Origin: Rhodospirillales bacterium
GTDB taxonomy: Bacteria; Pseudomonadota; Alphaproteobacteria; Acetobacterales; Acetobacteraceae
Direction: 5' to 3'
NCBI GenBank assembly: GCA_025352665.1
Contig: JANXSM010000118.1
Span: 1-64,000 of the forward strand
DNA length: 64,000 bases
In this document: positions 36,326-45,322 of the stretch, in pieces
Layout: each line of letters opens with the position of its first letter
How positions within the stretch are numbered: position 1 is the first letter of the stretch
Position numbers and translations under genes: made by a program
Notes under the pieces: generated by a model
Told to the model about the DNA's origin: nothing
Seen by the model: the letters and a program-made list of their open reading frames with translations, nothing else
Databases searched by the model: none

Positions 36326-37026
36326 ACTGGCAGGCGACCGTGCTCACGTTGTTTCCGGACATGTTTCCGGGGCCCCTCGGTCTGTCATTGGCTGGCCGTG
36401 CCCTGGAGCGCGGTATTTGGTCGCTTGATGCGCATGACATTCGGGCCCACGCGCCTGGACGCCACCGCAATGTCGACGACACGCCGTTCGGCGGCGGCGC
36501 CGGCATGGTGATGCGTCCGGATGTTCTGGACGATGCCGTGACGGCAGTCGCTGACGGCCGCCCGACCGTGGTGCTCACGCCACGTGGCCGCCCGCTCACC
36601 CAGTCTCGCGTCGCGGAACTGGCGGCGGGCTCGGGCGTGATCTTGCTGTGCGGTCGCTTCGAAGGCATCGACCAGCGCGTGATCGACAAACACGCGATGT
36701 CCGAGATCTCTGTCGGCGATTATGTGCTGTCGGGCGGAGAGACTGCAGCCCTCGTGTTGCTCGACGCCTGCGTGCGGCTGCTGCCAGGCGTCATGGGTGC
36801 GTCAGACTCGGCGGTTGAGGAAAGCTTCAGTGCCGGTCTGCTGGAGTATCCCCACTACACGCGCCCGGCCGAATGGGATGGCCGCGCCGTCCCCGAAATC
36901 TTGCTCTCCGGCAATCATGCGGCAATCGCCGCCTGGCGGCTGAATGCGGCACGAACCGTTACCAAAGAACGCCGGCCCGATCTGTGGGCCGCACACAATC
37001 CGTCTGCGAAAGGACAAATGTCGTGA
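36322..37026 (+). CDS. trmD: tRNA (guanine-N1)-methyltransferase TrmD
   Basis: A 234-residue SPOUT methyltransferase that makes m1G37. The knotted SAM site is in [29 protein letters not shown], and the fold motif [13 protein letters not shown] is conserved. The start ATG lies in the rimM stop, and the end overlaps the rplS GTG start. Confidence 0.96.
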   Translation: MNWQATVLTLFPDMFPGPLGLSLAGRALERGIWSLDAHDIRAHAPGRHRNVDDTPFGGGAGMVMRPDVLDDAVTAVADGRPTVVLTPRGRPLTQSRVAELAAGSGVILLCGRFEGIDQRVIDKHAMSEISVGDYVLSGGETAALVLLDACVRLLPGVMGASDSAVEESFSAGLLEYPHYTRPAEWDGRAVPEILLSGNHAAIAAWRLNAARTVTKERRPDLWAAHNPSAKGQMS

Positions 37027-37412
37027 ACATCATCCAGCAATACGAGGCCGAGACAATCGCCAAGCTCGTGGCCGAGCGTCCAGTGCCTGTCTTCCAGCCC
37101 GGCGACACGCTGCGCGTTGCCGTGAAAGTTGTCGAAGGCGAGCGCACCCGCGTGCAGAACTTTGAAGGCGTGTGCATCGCACGTTCGAACAAGGGCCTGA
37201 ACAGCAACTTCACCGTCCGCAAGATCAGCTATGGCGAGGGCGTTGAGCGCGTGTTCCCGCTGTATGCGCCGACCATCGCCGAAATCGCCGTGATCCGCCG
37301 TGGCGATGTGCGTCGCGCAAAGCTGTATTACCTGCGCGGCCGTAGCGGCAAGTCCGCTCGTATTGCAGAACGGCCCCGCGATGTTCCGAAGGACGTCGTC
37401 GCCGCCGAATAA
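37023..37412 (+). CDS. rplS: 50S ribosomal protein L19
   Basis: A 129-residue ribosomal protein with [15 protein letters not shown] at its start, [27 protein letters not shown] and [15 protein letters not shown]. The start is GTG at 37,023, which forms GTGA with the trmD stop; no ATG fits the conserved N-terminus. It is the last ribosomal gene before leuC, 29 bases further on. Confidence 0.96.
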   Translation: MNIIQQYEAETIAKLVAERPVPVFQPGDTLRVAVKVVEGERTRVQNFEGVCIARSNKGLNSNFTVRKISYGEGVERVFPLYAPTIAEIAVIRRGDVRRAKLYYLRGRSGKSARIAERPRDVPKDVVAAE

Positions 37413-37441
37413 ATACTTCGCCGCGTTGAGGGGAAAAGAAG

Positions 37442-38851
37442 ATGCAGGAAAAGCCAAAGACGCTGTTTGACAAGGTATGGAATGCCCATGTCGTGGAACA
37501 GCTCACCGACGGCACCTGCATCCTCTATATCGACCGGCACCTCGTGCACGAAGTCACCAGCCCGCAGGCCTTCGAGGGCTTGCGGGCGGCGGGCCGTAGC
37601 GTACGGCGGCCTGATGCCACGATTGCCGTGGTCGACCACAACATTCCCACCAGCGATCGCAGCCTGCCGATCATCGAGCCGGAAAGCCTGCTGCAGGTGG
37701 AGACGCTTGAGCGCAATGTCGCCGAGTTTGGTGTACCGTATTTCCCGGTGCGCGACATTCGTCAGGGCATCGTGCACATCATTGGCCCGGAGCAGGGCCT
37801 GTCGCTGCCCGGCGCCACCATCGTGTGTGGCGACAGTCACACCGCGACGCATGGGGCCCTGAGCGCGCTGGCGTTCGGCATCGGCACCAGCGAGGTGGAG
37901 CACGTGCTCGCCACCCAGACGCTGCTGCAGAAGCCGGCCAAGAATATGCTGGTGCGTGTGGACGGCAAGCTTGCGCCGGGCTGTTCGGCCAAGGACATTG
38001 TGCTTGCCATCATCGGCCGGATCGGCACGGCAGGAGGCACTGGCCATGTGATCGAATTCGCCGGCGAAGCCATCCGCGCACTGGACATGGCTGGCCGCAT
38101 GACCGTGTGCAACATGGCCATCGAAGGCGGCGCCCGCGCCGGTATGATCGCGCCAGACGAGACCACTTTCGCCTACGTCAATGGCCGGCCCTTTGCGCCG
38201 CAAGGCGAGGCGTTCGACGCCGCCGTTGCCTATTGGAAAACACTGCCGTCCGATTCCGGCGCGATCTACGACATCACCGTGGTGCTCGATGCCGCGACCA
38301 TCGTTCCGCAAGTGACCTGGGGCACCAACCCGGAGGCTGTCGCCGATATCACTGGCCTGGTGCCCGATCCGGCAGCCGAGCCAGATGAGGCAAAGCGCGC
38401 GCAGATGCAGCGCATGCTTTCCTATATGGGTCTTACCCCTGGCCAGAAACTCACCGACATCGCGATCGACGTGGTGTTCATTGGCAGCTGCACCAACGGC
38501 CGCATCGAAGACATTCGCGCCGCTGCAGCCGTGGCCCGCGGCCGCAAGGTGGCTCCGGGTGTGCGGGCCTTGGTTGTGCCCGGATCCGGCACCGTCAAGC
38601 AGCAGGCGGAGGCCGAAGGGCTCGACTTGGTGCTGCGCGAAGCGGGTTTTGAATGGCGCGAAGCCGGTTGTTCCATGTGCCTCGGCATGAACCCCGACAA
38701 GCTCACCGCTGGCCAGCGCTGCGCCAGCACCTCCAACCGCAATTTCGAAGGCCGTCAGGGCCCGGGTGGGCGCACCCATCTGCTGTCCCCCGCCATGGCC
38801 GCCGCCGCCGCGGTGACCGGGCGACTGACTGATGTGCGGGAGCTCGTCTGA
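37442..38851 (+). CDS. leuC: 3-isopropylmalate dehydratase large subunit
   Basis: A 469-residue aconitase-family [4Fe-4S] enzyme of leucine synthesis. Cluster ligands are the Cys in [15 protein letters not shown] and the pair in [13 protein letters not shown]. Active-site sequences [12 protein letters not shown] and [14 protein letters not shown] are intact. GAGGGGAAAAG precedes the ATG. It overlaps leuD by one base (TGATG). Location after rplS is typical for this bacterial group. Confidence 0.97.
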   Translation: MQEKPKTLFDKVWNAHVVEQLTDGTCILYIDRHLVHEVTSPQAFEGLRAAGRSVRRPDATIAVVDHNIPTSDRSLPIIEPESLLQVETLERNVAEFGVPYFPVRDIRQGIVHIIGPEQGLSLPGATIVCGDSHTATHGALSALAFGIGTSEVEHVLATQTLLQKPAKNMLVRVDGKLAPGCSAKDIVLAIIGRIGTAGGTGHVIEFAGEAIRALDMAGRMTVCNMAIEGGARAGMIAPDETTFAYVNGRPFAPQGEAFDAAVAYWKTLPSDSGAIYDITVVLDAATIVPQVTWGTNPEAVADITGLVPDPAAEPDEAKRAQMQRMLSYMGLTPGQKLTDIAIDVVFIGSCTNGRIEDIRAAAAVARGRKVAPGVRALVVPGSGTVKQQAEAEGLDLVLREAGFEWREAGCSMCLGMNPDKLTAGQRCASTSNRNFEGRQGPGGRTHLLSPAMAAAAAVTGRLTDVRELV

Positions 38852-39471
38852 TGCAGCCCTTCACCAAGCTGACCGGTGTGGCGGCATCTTTGCCGCTCGC
38901 CAATGTCGATACCGACAAGATCATCCCGGCGCGATTCCTCAAGACCATCAAGCGCACCGGCCTCGGCAAGAACCTGTTCGACACACTTCGCTATGACGAA
39001 ACTGGCGCCGAGCGGCCGGAGTTCGTGCTCAACCAGCCGGCCTATCGGAATGCGGAAATCCTGATCGCGCACGAGAACTTTGGCTGCGGCAGCTCACGCG
39101 AGCACGCGCCTTGGGCATTGCTCGATTTCGGCATCCGCTGCGTCATTGCACCGGATTTCGCCGACATCTTCCACGCCAACTGCTTCAAGAACGGCATCTT
39201 GCCCGTCCGTCTGCCACGCGGGATCTGCGATCAGCTGATGGAAGATTCCAAGATGGGTGGCAATTCCCGTGTATCAGTCGATCTCGAGCGCCAGGTCGTG
39301 GTGCGACCGAGCGGTGAGGAGATCCCGTTCCAGATCGATCCGTTCCGTCGCGAACTGCTGCTGGGCGGCCTGGATGACATCGACCAGACCCTGCAGCACG
39401 CCCCCGCCATCGACAGTTACGAGGCCCGCGGCAAGGCTGAACGCGCCTGGATGCCGTCGATCACCGTCTGA
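38851..39471 (+). CDS. leuD: 3-isopropylmalate dehydratase small subunit
   Basis: A 206-residue swivel-domain partner of LeuC. Conserved sequences are [16 protein letters not shown] and [31 protein letters not shown]. It begins at the leuC stop and is followed by leuB after 13 bases. Length matches the proteobacterial LeuD. Confidence 0.97.
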   Translation: MQPFTKLTGVAASLPLANVDTDKIIPARFLKTIKRTGLGKNLFDTLRYDETGAERPEFVLNQPAYRNAEILIAHENFGCGSSREHAPWALLDFGIRCVIAPDFADIFHANCFKNGILPVRLPRGICDQLMEDSKMGGNSRVSVDLERQVVVRPSGEEIPFQIDPFRRELLLGGLDDIDQTLQHAPAIDSYEARGKAERAWMPSITV

Positions 39472-39484
39472 GAGGAATGCGACC

Positions 39485-40597
39485 ATGGCGTCGAATAAAA
39501 ATCTGCTGATGCTGCCAGGCGACGGCATCGGCCCTGAAGTGATGCACGAGGTCAAACGGCTCATCGACTGGATGGATCGCAGGCGCCACGTGTCTTTCAA
39601 CATCACCGAGGACCTTGTCGGCGGCGCTGCCATCGATGCGCGAGGCACGCCGATCACCGACGCGACGGTCGCCGCTGCGAAATCTGCCGACGCTGTGCTG
39701 TTCGGCGCAGTCGGTGGACCGCAATGGGACAATCACGGCTTCAACAAACGTCCGGAGCTTGCCATCCTCACGCTGCGCCGCGAGCTCGGCCTGTTCGCCA
39801 ATCTGCGTCCCGCCATCGTGCTGGATCCGCTGGTGAACGCCAGCACGCTCAAGCCCGAGGTCGTGAAGGGCCTGGACATCATGATCGTGCGCGAGGCCAC
39901 CGGCGGCATCTACTTCGGCGAACCCCGCGGCATCGAGACGCTGCAGGATGGCCAGCAACGCGGCGTCAACACCGAGGTCTACACAACTCATGAGATCGAG
40001 AGGGTTGCCCGCGTAGCATTCGAGCTCGCTGCCAAGCGCCAGAACCGCCTGTGCAGCGTGGAGAAGGCGAACGTGATGGAGTCGGGACTGCTGTGGCGCC
40101 AGGTCGTCACCGCTCTCGGCCAACGCGAATATCCCAACGTGGAGCTGTCCCACATGTATGCGGATAATTGTGCGATGCAGCTTGTGCGAAATCCGCGCCA
40201 GTTTGACGTCATCGTGACCGGTAATCTGTTTGGCGACCTGCTGTCCGACCTTGCCTCGATGCTGACGGGATCGCTGGGCATGCTGCCTTCGGCCACGCTG
40301 GGAGCTGTCGACTCCTCTGGCCGCCGCCACGCCCTGTACGAGCCTATCCATGGTTCCGCCCCGGATATTGCCGGCAAGGGCCAGGCGAACCCGCTGGCGC
40401 AGATCCTGAGCTTCGCCATGCTGCTGCGCTACAGCTTCGACATGGACGAGGATGCGAAGCTGATCGAGCGCGCCTGCACCAATGTGCTGGCCAGCGGCCT
40501 GCGCACGGCTGATGTGATGGCCGCCGGTTGCGCCAAGGTCGGCACCCATGTGATGGGTGAAGCTGTGATCCGCGAACTGGATAAGCAGGCCGCGTGA
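39485..40597 (+). CDS. leuB: 3-isopropylmalate dehydrogenase
   Basis: A 370-residue NAD-dependent decarboxylating dehydrogenase, the third leucine-specific step. Motifs are [19 protein letters not shown], the substrate loop [13 protein letters not shown] and the metal/cofactor region [32 protein letters not shown] 39,485 follows GAGG 5 bases upstream. A hairpin terminator follows at 40,609. Confidence 0.97.
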   Translation: MASNKNLLMLPGDGIGPEVMHEVKRLIDWMDRRRHVSFNITEDLVGGAAIDARGTPITDATVAAAKSADAVLFGAVGGPQWDNHGFNKRPELAILTLRRELGLFANLRPAIVLDPLVNASTLKPEVVKGLDIMIVREATGGIYFGEPRGIETLQDGQQRGVNTEVYTTHEIERVARVAFELAAKRQNRLCSVEKANVMESGLLWRQVVTALGQREYPNVELSHMYADNCAMQLVRNPRQFDVIVTGNLFGDLLSDLASMLTGSLGMLPSATLGAVDSSGRRHALYEPIHGSAPDIAGKGQANPLAQILSFAMLLRYSFDMDEDAKLIERACTNVLASGLRTADVMAAGCAKVGTHVMGEAVIRELDKQAA

Positions 40598-40608
40598 TTT
40601 CATGACTT

Positions 40609-40640
40609 GCCGGGGTGCAAATGATCGTCTACACCCCGGC
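40609..40640 (+). terminator. Hairpin terminator after leuB
   Basis: A perfect 9-bp stem (GCCGGGGTG with CACCCCGGC) and a 14-base loop lie 11 bases after the leuB stop. There is no T run, so termination may be weak. It separates leuB from tRNA-Arg. Confidence 0.5.
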
Positions 40641-40648
40641 TCCCTGAT

Positions 40649-40725
40649 GCACCCGTAGCTCAATTGGATAGAGCACCAGACTACGAATCTGGGGGTTGGA
40701 AGTTCGAGTCTTTCCGGGTGCGCCA
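40649..40725 (+). tRNA. tRNA-Arg (anticodon ACG)
   Basis: A 77-base cloverleaf: acceptor GCACCCG pairs with CGGGTGC, followed by discriminator G and an encoded CCA. The anticodon stem CCAGA/TCTGG carries the loop CTACGAA with anticodon ACG at 34-36. The T-arm has GTTCGAGTC. The A34 would be edited to inosine, reading CGU, CGC and CGA. It marks the border between conserved and accessory DNA. Confidence 0.95.
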
Positions 40726-40756
40726 GCCTTTCGCGGTTTCGCCGAACCGAAACGGT

Positions 40757-41074
40757 TCAGCGGGTCAGGCTATCCAGGAGTTCGACACGGCTCATCGGTG
40801 CGCTGCTGTCGATCGGGTGCTGTCCGAGATCGGCGTCCGTTACCAGCACCTCGGCTTGCAGCGACAGTCTCACCCGGAACAACGCATGGCCGTGCGCATC
40901 GCGGATGACTGCCGACATTTCCAGCCCGGCAAGGCCGAGCATCATATCCTTGGCAAGTTCGGGCAGCAGGGCAATGGCTTCGTGCTGGGCTGCAGCGATG
41001 TCCGCCCAGGCGGTTCCCACGACGTCCCTGACCAAGGAACTGCCGTCATCCACGTCGAAATAATAGGTTTCCAT
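40757..41074 (-). CDS. Small DUF6894-like protein
   Basis: A 105-residue protein, METYYFDVDDGSSLVRDVVGT..., that looks like the DUF6894 group of short alphaproteobacterial proteins, which share the pattern of a Tyr/Phe-rich first strand, a DxxG region and an Ala-rich helix followed by VRDAHGHALFRVRL. Function is unknown. ATG 41,074 has GGAGATCTT just upstream. It stands alone next to the tRNA gene. Confidence 0.7.
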   Translation of the reverse strand: METYYFDVDDGSSLVRDVVGTAWADIAAAQHEAIALLPELAKDMMLGLAGLEMSAVIRDAHGHALFRVRLSLQAEVLVTDADLGQHPIDSSAPMSRVELLDSLTR

Positions 41075-41245
41075 AAGATCTCCAGAAGGTGCAGAAAAAC
41101 TGGTCGAAACCTGTGCTCGGCATCCGCAATTTGAGAAATTTAATCTTCGATCGATGGAACTTTTCGCAGGAACGCCGCGTCTAAACAATAACCTCCGTTT
41201 GGTTGCACCCTCACATTCCTGTTAGGATCGGCCACCAAGACCATG

Positions 41246-41626
41246 TCAATCGGTTTCCGCGCGATAGCGGATCAGGTTGGCGAGGTGGCGCACGCAGCGT
41301 TCCGCCTGGGCGAGCGCGAGATCCTCGGAGGTGTTTGCGCTCGGCCGCCACGTGGTAGTGTTATCGCCTTCTTCTGCTGTGGCATGTTCCAGCCGGCATA
41401 GCAGGCGCGGCCAGATTCCGAGATGCGCCCAGCGAAAGAAGGTTTGTGCCGCGCCCCACCACGGGCCCATCTCCTGCGGAATGGCCCGCCAATTGGCCCC
41501 GGTGCAGCACCTCCACAAAATTGCGTCCAGCGTTCGGCGTAGGTGCCGATGCTGGCGTTTCCCAACAGGGCGCGCCGCGATCACCAGCGGCTCAAGAACG
41601 GCCCACTGCTCGTCGGTCAGGACCAT
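41246..41626 (-). pseudogene. IS5-family transposase N-terminal fragment
   Basis: A 126-codon frame. Residues 1-85 match the N-terminal domain of IS5/IS1031-type transposases: LTDEQWAVLEPLV, RRTLDAILWRCCTGANWRAIP and WGAAQTFFRWAHLGIW. The catalytic DDE part is missing, and the last roughly 40 residues do not look like transposase. No terminal inverted repeats were found. It is a remnant. Confidence 0.75.
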
Positions 41627-41945
41627 CTCTCAGGTACCCCACACTTCACCAGTCCCATATTCCTGACAAATAGGAAAAAAGTTTGGCAGCAGAATGGCAA
41701 AAAAGAGAAGAAATATCGCTTTTGTTACCGCTCTGATCAGCCCATGCGGCATGTACGGCAGCCCGATATGCTTGCTCTTCGCAGATCCGACCAACGAGGT
41801 CTGAAATATCGGAAGAATGTGCATATTCAGACTGGTTGGGGCAGCACTGGTACTACGGCTCGCCGCCATTGGAACGCCTGCGAGGTCATAACAGCCGGTC
41901 AGCGTCGAATTCGGTGACGTCTCGCTGACCAGATTTCTAATTATT

Positions 41946-42518
41946 ATGGTCTACGAGCACGGCATCTTCGCCCGCAACAGACGCAAGACCGCCATGTTCA
42001 TCACGCCCCGAGCTGGCGAGGCGGTGCGTGAGGAGGGCGTTATCGAGCTGCCGCAGAACATCCGCAGTGGTGCCCAAGCGGACACCATTATCGGCGGCGG
42101 CAGCCCCCACCATTGTAGGTGGCGATCCTGCTGCAGTTAAGACGCCTCGGCATCGACCCCGCGCACGACGTGGAGATGTATGGGAGCGCCGGCTCTAGCG
42201 GTTTGTTTTAACGAGCAATTTTATCGCACGGTTAGTTCAACCTCAGGCGATATTGCCTTGGGGCCATATCGTCCATTGGCAAGTGGATGTGATGGTCGGC
42301 AGCAAGCTTGCCATCGGAGCATTACGGGCGTGACGGCGCTGGTCGATAGGCTTCCCAAGGACCATGACGCGGCGGCGCGTTTCATGAAATCAACGGTCGA
42401 GGCGATCGCGGTGATACAGAACGACAAGCAGGCGGCCTATACTTCTATGCCCGCTGGTTCGGCCTCACCGATCCCAACCGTCTACAGGCGGTCTAGAAAT
42501 CGGCCCGGCGCCTACTAA
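41946..42518 (+). pseudogene. Decayed ABC-transporter substrate-binding protein (NMT1/SsuA type)
   Basis: Fragments of one type of protein lie in several frames of a 978-base gene-poor stretch (41,627-42,604). Near 42,122-42,180 one frame reads LLQLRRLGIDPAHDVEMYG, like the mid-domain of NMT1/SsuA-like proteins. At 42,330-42,440 another reads AARFMKSTVEAIAVIQNDKQAAY and then shifts frame into YARWFGLTDPNRLQAV, the usual C-terminal pattern. The repeat fragment at 42,191 interrupts the two. The earlier part from 41,946 is not recognised. No intact gene is present. Confidence 0.5.
42191..42260 (-). repeat. Partial double-hairpin element (left half)
   Basis: Read on the minus strand, the left hairpin (GCAATATCGC paired with GCGAT, bulge AAA, ATTGC) and a TTAAAACAAACCGCTAGAGC linker are kept, but the right hairpin is gone. 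It has the same three-base bulge position as the complete copies and lies inside the decayed binding-protein gene. Confidence 0.6.
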
Positions 42519-42604
42519 GCAAGCCGTATCGGTTGGTGGACGGACTTGGCGCTGATACCGAGGGTTTACCACTACACGGCCTCTCCAAGCCGCGGTAACG
42601 GGCA

Positions 42605-43429
42605 TCAGCGGACGGTTTCGAGGCGACTGATCCCCGCCGCCTCGGCTGCGCGTGCGGCCGTCTCAAGTTCCATATAACTCGCGTGCGGCAGCGGATCGGC
42701 AAATCGTTCAAGGGCGAGGTCTTCCAACAGGTGCCGGCCCATCTCGTTGTCGGCGAGAACCAGGAAGGCTCGGCGCAACCGCTGCGCGCAGGCGGCGTCC
42801 AGGCTGCGGCTTGCGACCAGCAGAGGGGCTGCAGTCGGCACCGTCTCGGCGATGACACGCACCTGCGTTGCCAACTCCGGCGCATGGCGCTGCAGAAGCG
42901 CGTGGGCAAGGCTGTCGACCGGGCCTGCATCCACATCGCCCGCGATAACCGCCTCGATCGTGCGGCGCGGGGTGATCAATGGGCCGATCTCGGCGCCGAA
43001 CAATGGTCTGGGACCGGGGATGCCGCGCAGGAAATGGCGCAACGCGTTGAAGCCCGATTGCGAGTCAGAGGTGGTGTAGGCAATCCTGCGGCCACGCAGG
43101 TCTTCCAGGCTTTGCGCCGGGTCGTGGGTTCGCACCACCAAGTCGGTCCAATAGACCGGACGATGCCCAGCCCGTGGATCGGCCATGACGGGCGCTGCGA
43201 TCGGCTGTAGGTCGGCCACACCGCGCACATAGGGCCAGCCGCAGATGAAGGCGCAGCCGAGATCCTGGCGGGTCCACAATGCGTGCAGCGGCGCTGGATA
43301 GGCGTGGTCGATGATGTCCAGCGGGAGGTCAGAGATCGCCGACACGCACTGGAACAAGGCGTGCCAGGCCGCGCGAGCGCCGGGGGCGACGCTGTACATG
43401 CGGGCATTGGCGACGAGGGCGGCTGTCAT
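42605..43429 (-). CDS. PhnD/SsuA-type substrate-binding protein (phosphonate-like)
   Basis: A 274-residue protein similar to PhnD-type periplasmic binding proteins: LGCAFICGWPYVRG, the strand-turn region DLRGRRIAYTTSDSQSGFNALRHFL and the hinge VIAGDVDAGPVDSLAHALLQ. No signal peptide is visible from ATG 43,429, which has GGAG 7 bases upstream, so it may be cytoplasmic or lack the export signal. No transporter ATPase or permease is nearby. It diverges from the glyoxalase-like gene with 91 bases between. Ligand is unknown. Confidence 0.75.
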   Translation of the reverse strand: MTAALVANARMYSVAPGARAAWHALFQCVSAISDLPLDIIDHAYPAPLHALWTRQDLGCAFICGWPYVRGVADLQPIAAPVMADPRAGHRPVYWTDLVVRTHDPAQSLEDLRGRRIAYTTSDSQSGFNALRHFLRGIPGPRPLFGAEIGPLITPRRTIEAVIAGDVDAGPVDSLAHALLQRHAPELATQVRVIAETVPTAAPLLVASRSLDAACAQRLRRAFLVLADNEMGRHLLEDLALERFADPLPHASYMELETAARAAEAAGISRLETVR

Positions 43430-43520
43430 GGCGAGCTCCGATGCGGCGAAGGACGGCGATGCGGAGTTGAATCGAACCGCTATGCCGGCCATCCTGCAGC
43501 ATCGTTTCAGGAGACCCGCT

Positions 43521-44369
43521 GTGTCCAGCTTTGCGGCCCGCATCGATCATGTCGTCATCACCGTCGGCGAGCGGCTGGATGAGGCGCAACGGCGTTACGA
43601 AAGGCTCGGCTTCGCCCTCACGCAGCGTGGTCATCATTCGCTGGGATCAAGCAACCATCTCGCGATTTTCAGACAGGACTACCTGGAGCTGCTCGGCTAC
43701 GAACCTGGCCGTGGCAGGCCGCGGCCGGCACTGTGGCAAGACCCGCCAGGGCTGACCGGACTGGCGTTCAAGCCGCCGGCGGAAGTCGGTGCGCTCGATC
43801 TGTTGCGTGCGGAGGGACTGCCGATCGATCCCGAGCAGTCCTTCAACCGGCCGGTGCGCACCAGCGAAGGCGAACGGCTGGCGAAGTTCCGCACCGCAAC
43901 CTATGCCCACCCCGGCATCACCAACGGCCGTGTGTTCTTCTGCCATCATGAAACACCGAAGATGGTCTGGCGCGACGAATGGCGAGGCCATGCCAATGGT
44001 GTGACGGGTATCGCAGAGATCATCATCGCCGCGCGAGACCCTTCTTACAGCGCCACCGCCTATGCCGACCTGTTCGGCCTGGCGGCCTTGCGGTCGGTGT
44101 CCGGGGGCGTGACGCTGGCGACCGATACGGCGGTTATCCGGATCCTAACGCCGGACTGCGTCGCAGAGAGCCTCGGCAGCGCACCCGAGATGCCCGAACA
44201 TGGTGATCGCATGGTGGCGCTGGCGCTGTTCACCCCAAGCCCGCAGGCCTTGCTGCTGCGTCTTTCCCAGAATGGTTTTGCCGGGATCATCGAACGCGAC
44301 AATGATGTGGTCGTGCCGGCCGATGCTGCGGAAGGTGTCGCTCTCATCTTCCGCAAAGCGGCGGGTTAG
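43521..44369 (+). CDS. Glyoxalase-like (VOC superfamily) protein
   Basis: A 282-residue protein with an N-terminal Glyoxalase_3-like domain (RIDHVVITVGERLDEAQRRYERLGF) and a second VOC-like half (HANGVTGIAEIIIAARDPSYSATAYADLFG). Metal-binding His and Glu are probably in IDHVVI and DYLELLGYE. The GTG at 43,521, with GGAG upstream, is taken as start; an ATG at 43,483 would add a basic, Arg/His-rich leader. Catalytic activity is not known. It ends in a four-base overlap with the convergent ABM gene. Confidence 0.75.
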   Translation: MSSFAARIDHVVITVGERLDEAQRRYERLGFALTQRGHHSLGSSNHLAIFRQDYLELLGYEPGRGRPRPALWQDPPGLTGLAFKPPAEVGALDLLRAEGLPIDPEQSFNRPVRTSEGERLAKFRTATYAHPGITNGRVFFCHHETPKMVWRDEWRGHANGVTGIAEIIIAARDPSYSATAYADLFGLAALRSVSGGVTLATDTAVIRILTPDCVAESLGSAPEMPEHGDRMVALALFTPSPQALLLRLSQNGFAGIIERDNDVVVPADAAEGVALIFRKAAG

Positions 44370-45322
44370 AAGGCCTTCAAGAACACGACGATCATGATCG
44401 CATACACGGCGACCAGCAGGCCGGCGCCCATCAGGTTTGTGCGCGTCGCCGTGCCGCGCTTGGGGGAAAGCCACCAGGCGAGGCGCTGTGCTGTCCACGG
44501 AACCATGACCGAGGTCAGGCAAACGCTGAAGGCATTGCCGATGAAAAGAGCCAGCGGAAAGTCCAGGTTCAGCTGCTTGGCCAGCAGCGGTGTGCCGACC
44601 AACACGCCCCATAAAAACACCACCGGATAGAGCGTCAGCAGTACGATCATATTCATTTTCCACGCGGCCGGCGGAGGCAATCCTTCGGGCGTGACATCGC
44701 GGAACCACTGCTCGAAGCCGCTTTGCGTCATCCTGGTATGGAATTCCGCTGTCAGCGGTGCCGCTTCTTCGACCAGGCGTTGGCGTTCGGGGGACTCGAG
44801 CCAGGTGGTCAGATTGGCTTGGCTGTCGAAACGCAGGATAGCGACGTAATCCTCCTGGATCCCTGGCACCGGCGGTTCGAACCGATACCCCTGCAGTCCC
44901 TGTGCCTTGGATTGCGCGGCGGCGATTTTTTGTTCCCACTTCAGATAAGCAGCCGCCTGGCCTGGTTTCACCCGCGTGCTGATCACCGCCGACACCGGCG
45001 AGCTGCGCGCGGCACTGGCGTCGTCTTTGACGATATGGACATCGTCGCGCCCAATCAGCAAAGCAACGATGCCCTCGATGCGACTTTGTCGTTCGGTAGA
45101 TCCCAGCCAGGCCTTGGCGGTTTCGAGACTGGCAAACCGCTGCAAGATGACCCAGTCAACTTGTAGCGGGGGATTGGGCGGCATCAGCCGCTGTTCGATG
45201 AAGCCTGCAAAACCCGCAATCACCTTGCTTGTCTCGCCCTGCCAACGGGCGAATTCCTCGGCAGCGTCCGGACGCACACTGGTCTGCGTGACGAGGCTCA
45301 CGCTTCCCATGATCTCGCTCAT
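44366..45322 (-). CDS. ABM-superfamily protein with membrane-anchored C-terminus
   Basis: A 318-residue protein with two antibiotic-biosynthesis-monooxygenase (ABM) ferredoxin-like domains: residues about 5-95 (VSLVTQTSVRPDAAEEFARWQG) and 105-200 (VSAVISTRVKPGQAAAYLKWEQ). Three transmembrane helices follow (MIVLLTLYPVVFLWGVLVG, ALFIGNAFSVCLTSVMVPW, LVAVYAIMIVVFL). It resembles COG3224-type proteins. It overlaps the molybdenum hydroxylase gene by four bases and is likely its cotranscribed partner. The redox or chaperone role is unknown. Confidence 0.8.
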   Translation of the reverse strand: MSEIMGSVSLVTQTSVRPDAAEEFARWQGETSKVIAGFAGFIEQRLMPPNPPLQVDWVILQRFASLETAKAWLGSTERQSRIEGIVALLIGRDDVHIVKDDASAARSSPVSAVISTRVKPGQAAAYLKWEQKIAAAQSKAQGLQGYRFEPPVPGIQEDYVAILRFDSQANLTTWLESPERQRLVEEAAPLTAEFHTRMTQSGFEQWFRDVTPEGLPPPAAWKMNMIVLLTLYPVVFLWGVLVGTPLLAKQLNLDFPLALFIGNAFSVCLTSVMVPWTAQRLAWWLSPKRGTATRTNLMGAGLLVAVYAIMIVVFLKAF

